A stretch of 64,000 bases of DNA from Mesorhizobium qingshengii (lineage in GTDB: Bacteria > Pseudomonadota > Alphaproteobacteria > Rhizobiales > Rhizobiaceae): contig NZ_JAPFQA010000021.1 in the NCBI RefSeq assembly GCF_027563465.1, forward strand, positions 1-64,000, written 5' to 3'. The notes beneath the pieces were generated by a model that was given only the letters and a program-made list of their open reading frames with translations, ran no database searches and was not told where the DNA came from. Positions within the stretch are counted from its first letter, which is position 1. Each line of letters begins with the position of its first letter. Shown in pieces: positions 7,853 through 16,289 of the stretch. The position numbers were made by a program, and so were the translations under genes.

Positions 7853-9682
7853 ATGAGGCTGGTCGCACTAACGCTAGAGAACTTCCGTGCCTACCAGGAA
7901 GCGCGGAGGATCGAGTTCGGGGACCTGACAACCATTATCGGACGAAATGACATCGGGAAGTCGACGATCCTTGAGGCCCTAGAAATCTTTTTCAACGGAG
8001 AAGCCATCAAGATCGAGCAGGCCGACGCGAACGTCCGTTCGGGACTGACCGACGCGAAGATTACTGCTGAGTTCTCAGACCTGCCGAACGAGATTACGCT
8101 GGATGCTGGCGCGATGACGACACTCGCCGACGAGCACCTCGTCGCAGCCAACGGGAACCTCGTCATCCGGAAGGTGTACGACTGCAACAAGAAGACCCCG
8201 GGGTGCGAGGCCTACATCCTGGCCAACCATCCCACGGCCAAGGATGTGTCAAACCTTCTAGAGTTGAAGGAAAAAGAGCTCCAGGCCATTGTCAAAGACC
8301 AGAAGCTCGAAGTGAAGCTGAAGGGCAATCCGGGTATGCGGCAGGCGATCTGGGCTGCCGCTGGCGACCTGCAGCTTGCCGAGACTGTTATTCCCATTTC
8401 GAAGTCCAAGGAAGACAGCAAGCGCATCTGGGAGCAGATCGAGCTGCATCTGCCAATGTTCGCGCTTTTCCAGTCGGACCGCGCGAGCAAGGATTCGGAC
8501 GGCGAGGTTCAGAACCCGCTGAGGGGCGCTATCAAGACGGCCATCGCCGAGGTGCAGGAGGAGATCGAGCGGATTCAGGCCAAGGTCCGCGAGAAGTCGG
8601 TCGAGATCGCTGAACTCACCCACAAGGCGCTGAAAACAATCGACCCAAACCTTGCAAACGCTTTGACCCCGACCTTCATCCCGCCGACGCAGGCGAAGTG
8701 GACCGGCCTATTCTCGCTAGGCATGGAGACCGATGATAATATTCCGCTAAACAAGCGCGGCAGCGGCGTGCGCCGCCTCATCCTGGTGTCGTTCTTCAAG
8801 GCGGAGGCCGAGCGCAAGCTGGCGACCGTCAGCAAGGCGAACATCATCTACGCCATCGAGGAGCCGGAAACCTCACAGCATCCTGGCAATCAGCGCATCC
8901 TGATCGAGTCCTTCAAGGAGATCGCAAATGCGTCCAACTGCCAGGTGATCTTGACGACGCACAGCCCGGGTCTCGCAGCAGATCTTCCGGTCGACAGCAT
9001 CCGCTTCGTGTCGAGCAACGGCCCGGCAGAGACCCCGACCATCCAGCAGGGAGTGGACGTGTTCGGTGCTGTCGCCGACACGCTCGGCCTGACTCCGGAC
9101 AGTCGAGTCAAGGTGCTCGTTTGCGTCGAGGGGCCTAGCGACGTGGAGGCATTAAAATACCTCAGCCACGCGCTCCATCAGCACGATAACACGATTCCAT
9201 GCCTCCTGACGGAGACCCGGTGCGCCTTCGTCTCGCTCGGCGGATCGACGCTGAAGCACTGGGTCGCGTCCCACTACCTGAGGGGCCTGGGCTGCCCCGA
9301 GTTCCACATTTACGACAGCGACGTTCAGAAGTACGCTGACTCGGTGGCCGAGGTGAACGGCCGACAGGACGGCCTCCACTCATGGGCCGGGCAGACGGCC
9401 AAGCACGAGATCGAGAGCTACCTGCATCCGGACGCGATCAGCGATGAATTCGGGCTCGCCGTCAGTATCGTTGACCATCCTGACAACCTGAATCCGGCGG
9501 CGCCTCGGGCTTTCGCCGTCGCATATTCAGCACATAAAGGCTGGCCGAACGTCATGGGAGACGACAAGGCCAAGGCGCAGCTTACTAAGGCGTTCAAACG
9601 GATGACTGCTGCACGCATCCAGCAGCGAGACCCGGGCTCAGAAGTCGAAGGCTGGTTCCGGAGGATTGGAGGCTATTTCTAG
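7853..9682 (+). CDS. OLD-family ATP-dependent endonuclease (AAA ATPase plus TOPRIM)
   Basis: The product has 609 residues from the ATG at 7853; a G-rich ribosome binding site precedes it and the family usually begins this way (MRLVALTLENFRAY). An upstream ATG at 7820 would add 11 unrelated residues. The N-terminal ATPase has Walker A GRNDIGKST (30-38), Walker B IEEPE (335-339) and the LTTHSPG segment (367-373). The C-terminal TOPRIM domain has VCVEGPSD (423-430, Glu426 and Asp430) and YDSD (487-490), the acidic residues that bind metal. This is a class 1 OLD layout, as in P2 Old and GajA of Gabija. No UvrD-like GajB partner follows; the next gene is a nuclease-STAND protein. A role in phage defence is likely, either alone or with that neighbour. 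Confidence 0.92.
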   Translation: MRLVALTLENFRAYQEARRIEFGDLTTIIGRNDIGKSTILEALEIFFNGEAIKIEQADANVRSGLTDAKITAEFSDLPNEITLDAGAMTTLADEHLVAANGNLVIRKVYDCNKKTPGCEAYILANHPTAKDVSNLLELKEKELQAIVKDQKLEVKLKGNPGMRQAIWAAAGDLQLAETVIPISKSKEDSKRIWEQIELHLPMFALFQSDRASKDSDGEVQNPLRGAIKTAIAEVQEEIERIQAKVREKSVEIAELTHKALKTIDPNLANALTPTFIPPTQAKWTGLFSLGMETDDNIPLNKRGSGVRRLILVSFFKAEAERKLATVSKANIIYAIEEPETSQHPGNQRILIESFKEIANASNCQVILTTHSPGLAADLPVDSIRFVSSNGPAETPTIQQGVDVFGAVADTLGLTPDSRVKVLVCVEGPSDVEALKYLSHALHQHDNTIPCLLTETRCAFVSLGGSTLKHWVASHYLRGLGCPEFHIYDSDVQKYADSVAEVNGRQDGLHSWAGQTAKHEIESYLHPDAISDEFGLAVSIVDHPDNLNPAAPRAFAVAYSAHKGWPNVMGDDKAKAQLTKAFKRMTAARIQQRDPGSEVEGWFRRIGGYF

Positions 9683-9825
9683 CCCGCCGATAGTCCTTAG
9701 TCACGCCTTGGATGGCCTTCCTTTGCAGGCCTCGAACGGTGAACTATGTGCTGCCAAACTTGCCAAAAGCCTTCCCATGTTGTTGCGTGTCCACCTTGTC
9801 GTATCGATAAGTCTAAGAGTTGAAA

Positions 9826-12204
9826 ATGCAGAGATTAAGTTTGGACGCAGCGCAGACGGTTTCGTCAAATTCGACCGCGAAACAACGAACCGCTCAAGGC
9901 GCTTGGACGGACTTGGCATTACATACTTTAGGCTGGAAGGCTTTCCAGGATTTGTGTGCCCACGTCTGTGAGGACGTGATGAACGTGCCCGTCGAGGTAT
10001 ATCGCGAAGCTCAAGACGGCGGCCAGGACGCCGTCTTTGTTTCCAAATTGGCAGGACGTGATGGTAACTCCCCAATAACCACCGCGCAGTGCAAATTTAG
10101 CTCCGACGGCAGCCGTCGACTAAAATTGACCGACCTCGCTGAGGAGGTCCAACACATTACGGCTCTAAACGAAAAAGGTCAGGTTGACCGTTACCTGTTC
10201 ATGACCAGTATGTCCGTTTCTGGGCCGATGGCGATCGCCATCAAGGATCGTCTTAGAGGCTTGGGCGTCATTCACCCCCACGTGTTCGGGAAAGAATATC
10301 TTGTCCGCATAATTCGAGGCAATGCGAGACTGCGAGCTTTGGTCCCCCGAGTATATGGGCTCGGCGATCTGTCGATGATCCTTGACGAGCGACGGGCAGC
10401 ACAGACGAAATCTCTGCTGGGACATATGGCCTCTTCGTTGCGGGCATATGTGCCGACCGGGCCGCATGTGAGAGCGGTACGCGCTCTCTCAAAGCATAAG
10501 ATCGTCATGCTGGTAGGCAATCCCGCGACGGGAAAATCGACGATCGCTGCTGTTCTGTCAACAATTGCGGCCGACAGCCCAAACCATGTTTGCTACAAGG
10601 CTGACGGGCCTAAAGAGCTGCTGGAGAATTGGAATCCTGAAGAAAGCGGCGGATTCTACTGGATAGACGATGCATTTGGTCCCAACCAACTAAGAGAGGA
10701 CTTTGTCGATCACTGGATTTCTATAATGCCGAAATTGCAGGCAGCCACCGCAGCGGGAAATTCATTCGTACTCACATCACGACGCCATATCTATGAAGCT
10801 GCAAAGCCCAAATTAGGAACCAGGAACCACCCGCTTTTCCGCGACAACACGGCGATCGTTGAAGTTGGACAACTCAGTGAGATTGAACGCCGACAAATAT
10901 TGTACAATCACGTTAAGAGCGGACGTCAGCCAAAGCAGTGGAAACTGGCCGTAAAAAAGACACTTGACCTGCTCTCAATGGAGAGCACATTCACACCGGA
11001 GATAGCACGCCAGATTGGCGACCCGGCATATACGGCAAATATAACCGCGTCCTACGATTCTTTGCTGAAATTTGTTCGCGAGAATCGTGCGTTTCTGCTT
11101 CAAACTGTTGGTGAGTTGTCAAAGGCGCACAGAGCCGCATTAACGCTTGTATTCTTGCACCGGGGTAGAATGCCAGTAAGTGGGCCGCTTCCGGAAGTTC
11201 AAGAGATAGTGGTGCGGTTTTATGATGTATCTAGGGAGGCTCTCGCAGAATCCCTTAACGAACTAAGGGAGTCATTCCTTGTCGAGGTAGCAGACGGCGC
11301 CAGGCGAGATTGGCACTTCAAACATCCAACACTTTCAGATGCCTTAGCTGCGAGTCTCCGTGAAGCCGAGGGAATGCGAGAGTTGTACATTCGTGGCGTT
11401 GGCGTGGAAACTATCTTGTCGGAAGTATTGTGTGACGGGGTAGAGCATATTCCAGATGCTGTGGTCATACCCAAGTCTCTGAATGCGCTCTTAGTGGATC
11501 GTCTTGTCGAGGCACCAGATGACGGCAGCAGAATAAACAGGCTCCTTTTCCATTTTCTATGGCAGCGTGCGTCAGACGACGTTTTCCGCCAAGTCTTGGA
11601 AAAGGATCGAGTAATACTCTCACGCAAAGCTTGGGCAAGCCGGGAAATCGCCTTTGACCCAAAAGTCAACGTCTATGCTCGTGCATTCTCCGTCGGCCTT
11701 CTTCCTGCGGAACTACGGCCTGACATAGCCGAAAGGATCGAGAATGATCTCATCTACTCAAACGATGCCTCCTTCCTTGACCGCGAGGACATTCTGGCGC
11801 TTCTCAGCCCTTTGACGCTGGTCAAACTCAGCAGAAGGATAAATTCTGAGGTTATTCCGGTATTGATGGAAAGGATTGAAAATACGAGTGAAAATCCGGA
11901 TTCTGGTTTGACCCCCCAGGAAAATTTCGAGGACATCGAGGCAAGCCTCAACTATCTTATCGAGTTCTATTCAGGTGAGATCGACGATTTGCCAGCACTC
12001 ACCGAAATGGAGAAGTTGATATCATCAAATATAGATACATTGGTTCGAAAAAGGGAAGAAGAAGAGCGGGAGAGAGACGAAGATGATTGGAGGTGGCAAG
12101 AAATATCGGCTCGTTCGTCCACACCGCCTACTCCCCCGTCTCCTTCCCAAATTCGTTCCAGCCCTTCGCAGGGCCGATCCATTTTCAGTGACGTCGACGA
12201 GTAA
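9826..12204 (+). CDS. Mrr-like PD-(D/E)XK nuclease fused to a STAND-type (nSTAND3-like) NTPase
   Basis: The product has 792 residues from the ATG at 9826. Residues about 35-100 look like an Mrr-type nuclease: FQDLC (40-44), a GGQD segment ending at Asp68, and QCK (88-90) as the variant catalytic pair. Residues 225-320 form a P-loop NTPase with GNPATGKST (231-239), an acidic Walker B in FYWIDDAFG (Asp281-Asp282) and a LTSRRH sensor (316-321). This is the arrangement of novel STAND NTPases (nSTAND3) and is analogous to Avs antiviral proteins. A long helical region follows, then an acidic/Arg-rich coil and a Pro/Ser-rich tail (about 755-792). GC is visibly lower than in the flanking genes, suggesting separate acquisition. 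It lies 143 bases after the OLD gene on the same strand. Antiviral sensing is inferred. Confidence 0.85.
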   Translation: MQRLSLDAAQTVSSNSTAKQRTAQGAWTDLALHTLGWKAFQDLCAHVCEDVMNVPVEVYREAQDGGQDAVFVSKLAGRDGNSPITTAQCKFSSDGSRRLKLTDLAEEVQHITALNEKGQVDRYLFMTSMSVSGPMAIAIKDRLRGLGVIHPHVFGKEYLVRIIRGNARLRALVPRVYGLGDLSMILDERRAAQTKSLLGHMASSLRAYVPTGPHVRAVRALSKHKIVMLVGNPATGKSTIAAVLSTIAADSPNHVCYKADGPKELLENWNPEESGGFYWIDDAFGPNQLREDFVDHWISIMPKLQAATAAGNSFVLTSRRHIYEAAKPKLGTRNHPLFRDNTAIVEVGQLSEIERRQILYNHVKSGRQPKQWKLAVKKTLDLLSMESTFTPEIARQIGDPAYTANITASYDSLLKFVRENRAFLLQTVGELSKAHRAALTLVFLHRGRMPVSGPLPEVQEIVVRFYDVSREALAESLNELRESFLVEVADGARRDWHFKHPTLSDALAASLREAEGMRELYIRGVGVETILSEVLCDGVEHIPDAVVIPKSLNALLVDRLVEAPDDGSRINRLLFHFLWQRASDDVFRQVLEKDRVILSRKAWASREIAFDPKVNVYARAFSVGLLPAELRPDIAERIENDLIYSNDASFLDREDILALLSPLTLVKLSRRINSEVIPVLMERIENTSENPDSGLTPQENFEDIEASLNYLIEFYSGEIDDLPALTEMEKLISSNIDTLVRKREEEERERDEDDWRWQEISARSSTPPTPPSPSQIRSSPSQGRSIFSDVDE

Positions 12205-12385
12205 GACCCGGTGCTGGCCGCAGAGGTATGGTCGGAAGGGTGACGGACCTCAAATTCACTATCCTCCCCAATGGCGACGCGCGCCGTTCTTCGTCGTCGG
12301 ATAGGTGACGGCAAGCCTTCCGGCGTCATTCCGAAAAGCTTCGAGAGCGGCTCCAGATGAGCCGCCGGGAAGCAGGATCGCCGCG

Positions 12386-12721
12386 CTAAGCGACGATCCG
12401 GCGACGCTTCCAGGCGTCGAGGGCGTATTCCGAGAGGGGCCTGGTAGCTCTGAAATGTCGATCGCGCTCGACTAGGAGGCCGCGCGGGCCGCGTAGCGCC
12501 GAGATTTCGGCGAGGCTGGCGTGGCCAAGTTCCGGCGCTCCGTAGCCGAGATCGCACAGCCCAAAAAGGGTGTCTTCGTCTGGGGCGAGTTCGCTGAAAA
12601 GCCACGTCGCCGACGCGTCGGGCATGAAAAATTTGACAACTGGATAGTGATCGCGCTCGCGCTGCGAGGAGAAATCCGAGTTGCGGCGGAGATGGGTGCG
12701 GAGTTCGTGAGTGAGGAGCAT
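12386..12721 (-). CDS. DUF2958 domain protein
   Basis: The product has 111 residues. The start at 12721 forms a TAATG overlap with the stop of the upstream gene, implying translational coupling, and the DUF2958 homology begins there (MLLTHELRTHLRRN). The characteristic blocks are visible: PVVKFFMPD, TWLFSEL, FGLCDLGYG, PELG, and ERDRHF near the C-terminus. DUF2958 proteins are small soluble proteins found almost only on conjugative plasmids and integrative elements. Their biochemical role is not known to me. The gene supports the view that the island boundary lies to its right, at the tRNA. Confidence 0.85.
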   Translation of the reverse strand: MLLTHELRTHLRRNSDFSSQRERDHYPVVKFFMPDASATWLFSELAPDEDTLFGLCDLGYGAPELGHASLAEISALRGPRGLLVERDRHFRATRPLSEYALDAWKRRRIVA

Positions 12722-12930
12722 TAGCACTCCTCCTGCTCGCGACGGGCGCGGACGACGCGACGCCCGCTGATCGGCAGAGCCGAGAGTGTGACGTTGAAGC
12801 TTTCGGTGTCGCCGTGCTGCCAGGCGCAGCCGATCTTGGCCCAAAAGGCTTTCTCGCCTTCACCTTCCGTCACGTAGACACCGTGCGAGGGATGGTTCTT
12901 CGCGGGTGCGGCTTCTTTCTTCGTTGCCAT
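12721..12930 (-). CDS. small conserved mobile-element protein, coupled to the DUF2958 gene
   Basis: The product has 69 residues, with an AGGAGG ribosome binding site just upstream of the ATG at 12930. After a Lys/Ala-rich N-terminus it has a HGVYVTEGEGEKAFWAKIG-type segment and a block with FNVTLSALPISGR. I know similar short proteins from conjugative plasmids and integrative elements, where they sit near DUF2958 genes. No function is established to my knowledge. Its stop overlaps the start of the DUF2958 gene, so the two are one translational unit. Confidence 0.7.
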   Translation of the reverse strand: MATKKEAAPAKNHPSHGVYVTEGEGEKAFWAKIGCAWQHGDTESFNVTLSALPISGRRVVRARREQEEC

Positions 12931-13296
12931 GTTGGCCTCCTATCCGGCCGCCCATTGCAGCCGTTTCGGAAGCCGGGAACGGCGGGTCTAGCGAACTAGT
13001 TGGATGACCAAAGGGAACGCTTGCGCCTGTCCATGAACGTAGGGGAGCGGCCCGCCGTAGAGGAGGCAGGAAGAACGGCGCGGGAGCGGGTGAATCAGAG
13101 GTTATGGCAGGGGAGGAGATGTAGGCTTCGGCGAGGCATCGCCGCGCCTGGTGGTATGTGGTGGGCAACGGCGGAATGCCTACCAAAGACCAGGTTGGTA
13201 TGAATTTGGTATAAAGCGCGACACGCGACAAAACTGTTGACCGTTGCAGCGTCTGACGAAGTGCGATTTCTTTAGTGATTTCAAGCGCTTGAAAGA
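12931..13296. other. island boundary region next to the tRNA
   Basis: These 366 bases carry no credible gene. They lie between the last mobile-element gene and the 3' end of tRNA-Gln. A perfect 16-bp palindrome occupies 13279-13294, two bases from the tRNA CCA end. The element's attachment core should overlap the tRNA 3' end here, but the second copy needed to define it is not in the window. Confidence 0.5.
13279..13294. repeat. 16-bp perfect palindrome at the tRNA/island junction
   Basis: TTTCAAGCGCTTGAAA is self-complementary over all 16 bases. It lies immediately downstream of the tRNA-Gln 3' end when read on the minus strand. It could be a weak transcription stop for the tRNA, or a site for the element's recombinase. 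No long T-run follows, which argues against a strong terminator. Confidence 0.5.
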
Positions 13297-13370
13297 TGGC
13301 TGGGGAACCTGGATTCGAACCAGGACTAACGGAGTCAGAGTCCGTGGGTCTACCGTTAACCTATTCCCCA
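13297..13370 (-). tRNA. tRNA-Gln (anticodon CUG)
   Basis: Read on the minus strand, the gene is 74 bases long with the CCA end encoded. The acceptor stem pairs TGGGGAA with TTCCCCA, and the U1-A72-type beginning TGGGG is typical of bacterial tRNA-Gln. The T arm contains GGTTCGAATCC. The anticodon stem ACGGA/TCCGT encloses the loop CTCTGAC, giving CUG as anticodon (complement CAG at 13336-13338). Its 3' end faces the mobile island, so it is the likely integration target. The gene is intact. Confidence 0.95.
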
Positions 13371-13543
13371 GCAGGCGCGGTCATGGACTGCGCGGGCCGA
13401 GCGGGCAAGCCGCTGTGAGCGCTGCCTTGTAGCCGCCAGCGGAAAATAGTCAAGCCTGCTGCGCAGTTCAATCGGCAGGTTTTGTCGGCGGGCTTCAGGC
13501 GTCACGTTTCAAACGTCGCGCTGGGCCTCGTACCTATCCCGCC

Positions 13544-14476
13544 TCAGCTCTCGCTGCGGCTGAACTGCGAGCGTTCGAAGAACAGTACCACGCCCAGGCC
13601 CAGAATCAGCGGGATGATCAGGTAGAACAGCCGGAACACCAGCAGTGCCGCCAGCACGCCGACAGGGTCCATGTCCGACAGGCCGGCGAGGAACACCACC
13701 TCGAACACGCCCAGCCCGCCCGGCGCGTGCGAGATCTGCGCGATCGAGAAAGAGACGAGGAAGACGCCGAGCACGACGAAATAGCCGGGATTGTGGGCCT
13801 CGGGCAGGGCGAAGAAGATGATCGCGGCGGCGGCCAGCAGTTCGATCGGGCCGATCAGCAGCTGCCTGGCGACGATCGGCAGCGCCGGATAATGCAACTG
13901 GAAGCTGGCGATCTTCAGCGGGCGCAGATGCAGCCAGCTGCCGAAGATGTAGGCGGCGACCAGCAGCAGCATGACGACGCCCGCCCCTTGCGACAGGCCG
14001 TGATGGGCGATGCCGGAAAACCGGTCGAGCACCTGCGGCTCGAAGACAAGCACAAGGCCGGAGGCGAGCAGCGTCGACAGCACGAAGGTGATCCAGCAGA
14101 TCGCCACCAGGATGCCGACATCCTGTCCGGTCAGGCCCCTGGTGCCGTAGGCGCGGTAGCGGATGACGGCGCCGGAAAACACCGAGCCGCCGATGTTGTG
14201 CGACAGCGCATAGGTGGTGAAGGAGCACAGGGTGACGAACAGCCACGACACTCGTCTGCCGATATGCAGGAGCGCGATGTGGTCGTAGCCGGCGAGCGAG
14301 GCATAGGCGACGACCGAGCTCAGCGCGGCGAGGATCCAGCCGCGGGTTGGAATCGCTGATATGCCGCCCCAGACATCGTCGAGCGAGATTCCGCGCAGTT
14401 CGTGCCAGAGCAGCAGCAGCGAGAAAATCACCGCCGCGAGACCGACGACCGGCCAGAAATAGCGTCTCCAGTTCAT
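13544..14476 (-). CDS. lysylphosphatidylglycerol synthase TM-region (YbhN/UPF0104) membrane protein
   Basis: The product has 310 residues and about eight hydrophobic segments. Between them it has conserved family features such as SHNIGGSVFSGAVIRYR at about 92-108 and an APGGLGVFE block at about 247-255. This matches the membrane domain found in MprF/LpiA lipid flippases and in stand-alone YbhN proteins. The cytoplasmic aminoacyl-transferase domain of MprF is absent, so it cannot make lysyl-phosphatidylglycerol by itself. A lipid-transport role is plausible but not proven. It is the first chromosomal gene past the tRNA and seems monocistronic. Confidence 0.8.
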   Translation of the reverse strand: MNWRRYFWPVVGLAAVIFSLLLLWHELRGISLDDVWGGISAIPTRGWILAALSSVVAYASLAGYDHIALLHIGRRVSWLFVTLCSFTTYALSHNIGGSVFSGAVIRYRAYGTRGLTGQDVGILVAICWITFVLSTLLASGLVLVFEPQVLDRFSGIAHHGLSQGAGVVMLLLVAAYIFGSWLHLRPLKIASFQLHYPALPIVARQLLIGPIELLAAAAIIFFALPEAHNPGYFVVLGVFLVSFSIAQISHAPGGLGVFEVVFLAGLSDMDPVGVLAALLVFRLFYLIIPLILGLGVVLFFERSQFSRSES

Positions 14477-14851
14477 TGCCTGACTGCCATGCGTTGCGGA
14501 TCCGCTTCCTTTTCTGTCGGGAGGCCGGCTGGTCCGGATTCTTCCATTTCAGGAATGCCTCATTGAAGCCGGCTATTCAACCGCGAAGGCTTGCCGCGCC
14601 GGCCAGGAGCAGGATTTGTCCGTGTCGAGAGCGGCTGAACGGGAGGCGCCGGCAGGCGTTGCGCTACCAATCCTGGCTTGCGCATACATTACGCGGCGCG
14701 GCCGGAAAGGCAGTTCGTGCGCCCAGCCGGCAAAATTCAGCATGCGGCTCTTGGTGATCGGGCGCGGCACTGTTAGTCTGGCGGCAACTTAAAACACTGA
14801 AGCGCCCGCAGCGTCCATCATCGGTTCGCGCGGCGCCGGAAGGAACGACAA
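14477..14851. other. intergenic region, divergent promoter area
   Basis: These 375 bases separate the leftward membrane protein from the rightward Ppx/GppA gene. I find no coding frame with the regular base pattern of the neighbours, no terminator and no RNA gene. An AAGGAA ribosome binding site for the downstream gene lies at about 14840. Confidence 0.4.
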
Positions 14852-16210
14852 GTGGAAGACCGCGACACCGGCGCCGGCGCGCCGGAGGTGGGCGCGTCCA
14901 GCGCTTCCCCAGGGGCGATAGGCTCGGGGACCGCCAGTTGGCAGCAGCGCCGCCCGACGGAGGCCCGCTCCGCCGACGGGCAGGCGGGCGACGCGGCCAG
15001 CAAGGGCAAACCCAAGAAACGGCGCAAGCGAAGGCGCGGGCGCAAGGTTTTCGCGCGCGACGAGGCGCGGCCCGCGGAGATTCGGTCGCCGGTGCCAGGC
15101 AAGACCGCTGCCCCGACAGATGAAGCGCGCAGACCGGCGGAGTCGGTGGCCTCGCCCGCTGCCGCGTCGGTGCGGCCCGAACAGGGCACCCGCCGGCCGC
15201 CGATGCAGGAGCTTCCGGTGTTCGCGGCGCTCGACCTCGGCACCAACAATTGCCGGCTGCTGGTTGCCGTGCCGACGCGGCATGGCCAGTTCCGCGTCAT
15301 CGACGCCTTTTCGCGCATCGTCAGGCTGGGCGAGGGGCTGACCGCCAATGGCCGGCTCGGCCAGCCGGCGATGGACCGCGCCGTCGAGGCGCTGAAGATC
15401 TGCGGCGACAAGTTGCGCAACCGCAAGATCCGCAAGGCCCGGCTGATCGCCACCGAAGCCTGCCGCACGGCGGAAAATGGCGTCGAGTTCCTCGATCGCG
15501 TCGAGCGCGAGGCCGGCCTGAAGCTCGAGATCATCGACCGCCAGACCGAAGCGCGGCTGGCGGTGTCCGGCTGCGGCTCGCTGGTCGAGCGCGACACGCA
15601 AGGCGTCGTGCTGTTCGACATTGGCGGCGGCTCGTCCGAAATCGCGCTGATCGATCTCAGCGGCCGCCGTTCGCCTCGGCTCGCCAACCACATCGTGTCG
15701 TGGACGTCCCTGCCGGTGGGCGTGGTTTCGCTGGCCGAGCGTTTCGGCGGCCGCACGGTGACGCGCGAGATCTTCGCCGCCATGGTCGACGACGTTGCCG
15801 GCCGGCTGGCCAGCTTCGACGGCCGCGATCGGCTGAGCCATCTCAAGGCCAGCCCGAACTTCCACCTGCTCGGCACGTCGGGCACGGTGACGACGCTGGC
15901 CGGCGTTCACCTTGATCTCGAACGCTACGACCGCCGCCGTGTCGACGGGCTGTGGATGGACCGCGACAGTGTCGATCGCATGGTCGAAAGACTGGTCGGC
16001 TGGGATTTCCAGCAGCGCTGCGCCAACCCTTGCATCGGTGCCGATCGTGCCGATCTGGTGCTGGCCGGCTGCGCCATCCTCGAAGCCATCCGCGCCGTCT
16101 GGCCGTCGGAGCGGCTGCGCGTCGCCGACCGTGGCCTGCGCGAAGGCATATTGAGCGAGCTGATGGCCGATGACGGCGTCTGGCGCAACGATGGGCGTGG
16201 CAGAGCATGA
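14852..16210 (+). CDS. ppx: exopolyphosphatase / pppGpp phosphatase family (Ppx/GppA)
   Basis: The product has 452 residues and starts at GTG 14852 after an AAGGAA ribosome binding site. The actin-like ATPase fold is clear: phosphate-1 loop ALDLGTNNCR (from about residue 124), the acidic TEACR motif, the second glycine loop FDIGGGSSE, and LGTSGTVTTLAG. These enzymes hydrolyse inorganic polyphosphate or pppGpp. The first 120 residues are unusual: low complexity, with a very basic KRRKRRRGRK cluster near residue 60, which may bind polyphosphate or RNA. The gene lies directly before rlmE. A palindromic repeat (16204-16271) overlaps its stop codon, so the last residues derive from repeat sequence. 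Confidence 0.9.
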   Translation: MEDRDTGAGAPEVGASSASPGAIGSGTASWQQRRPTEARSADGQAGDAASKGKPKKRRKRRRGRKVFARDEARPAEIRSPVPGKTAAPTDEARRPAESVASPAAASVRPEQGTRRPPMQELPVFAALDLGTNNCRLLVAVPTRHGQFRVIDAFSRIVRLGEGLTANGRLGQPAMDRAVEALKICGDKLRNRKIRKARLIATEACRTAENGVEFLDRVEREAGLKLEIIDRQTEARLAVSGCGSLVERDTQGVVLFDIGGGSSEIALIDLSGRRSPRLANHIVSWTSLPVGVVSLAERFGGRTVTREIFAAMVDDVAGRLASFDGRDRLSHLKASPNFHLLGTSGTVTTLAGVHLDLERYDRRRVDGLWMDRDSVDRMVERLVGWDFQQRCANPCIGADRADLVLAGCAILEAIRAVWPSERLRVADRGLREGILSELMADDGVWRNDGRGRA

Positions 16211-16271
16211 TCCCGACAAGTGGCGACCGGTTTTCGCGGACAAACGGTTCCGTTTGTCCAGAGATCATGCT
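16204..16271. repeat. rhizobial palindromic repeat, ATGATCCCG type
   Basis: AGCATGATC at the left end is answered by GATCATGCT at the right end, around a core with ACCGGTTTTCGCGG. It resembles a dispersed palindrome known to me from Mesorhizobium and Rhizobium intergenic regions. The core CATGATCCCGA..AGTGG..ACCGG recurs at 60926-60987. It overlaps the ppx stop codon and lies before rlmE. Confidence 0.7.
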
Positions 16272-16289
16272 CAAATAAGAAATCAGGCA

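Noticed and set aside
7853..12204. Naming the OLD gene and its neighbour as Gabija (GajA-GajB)
   Set aside because: GajB is a UvrD-like helicase; the neighbour has an Mrr-like nuclease and STAND NTPase and no helicase motifs.
1..13296. Second copy of the tRNA-Gln 3' end as left attachment site
   Set aside because: I looked for the GGATTCGAACC core elsewhere in this region and did not find it; the site must lie outside the window.
14789..16243. Long minus-strand open frame of 484 codons opposite ppx
   Set aside because: It mirrors the codon structure of the Ppx/GppA gene, has His/Asp/Gln-rich low-complexity sequence and no family match; it is a high-GC antisense shadow.
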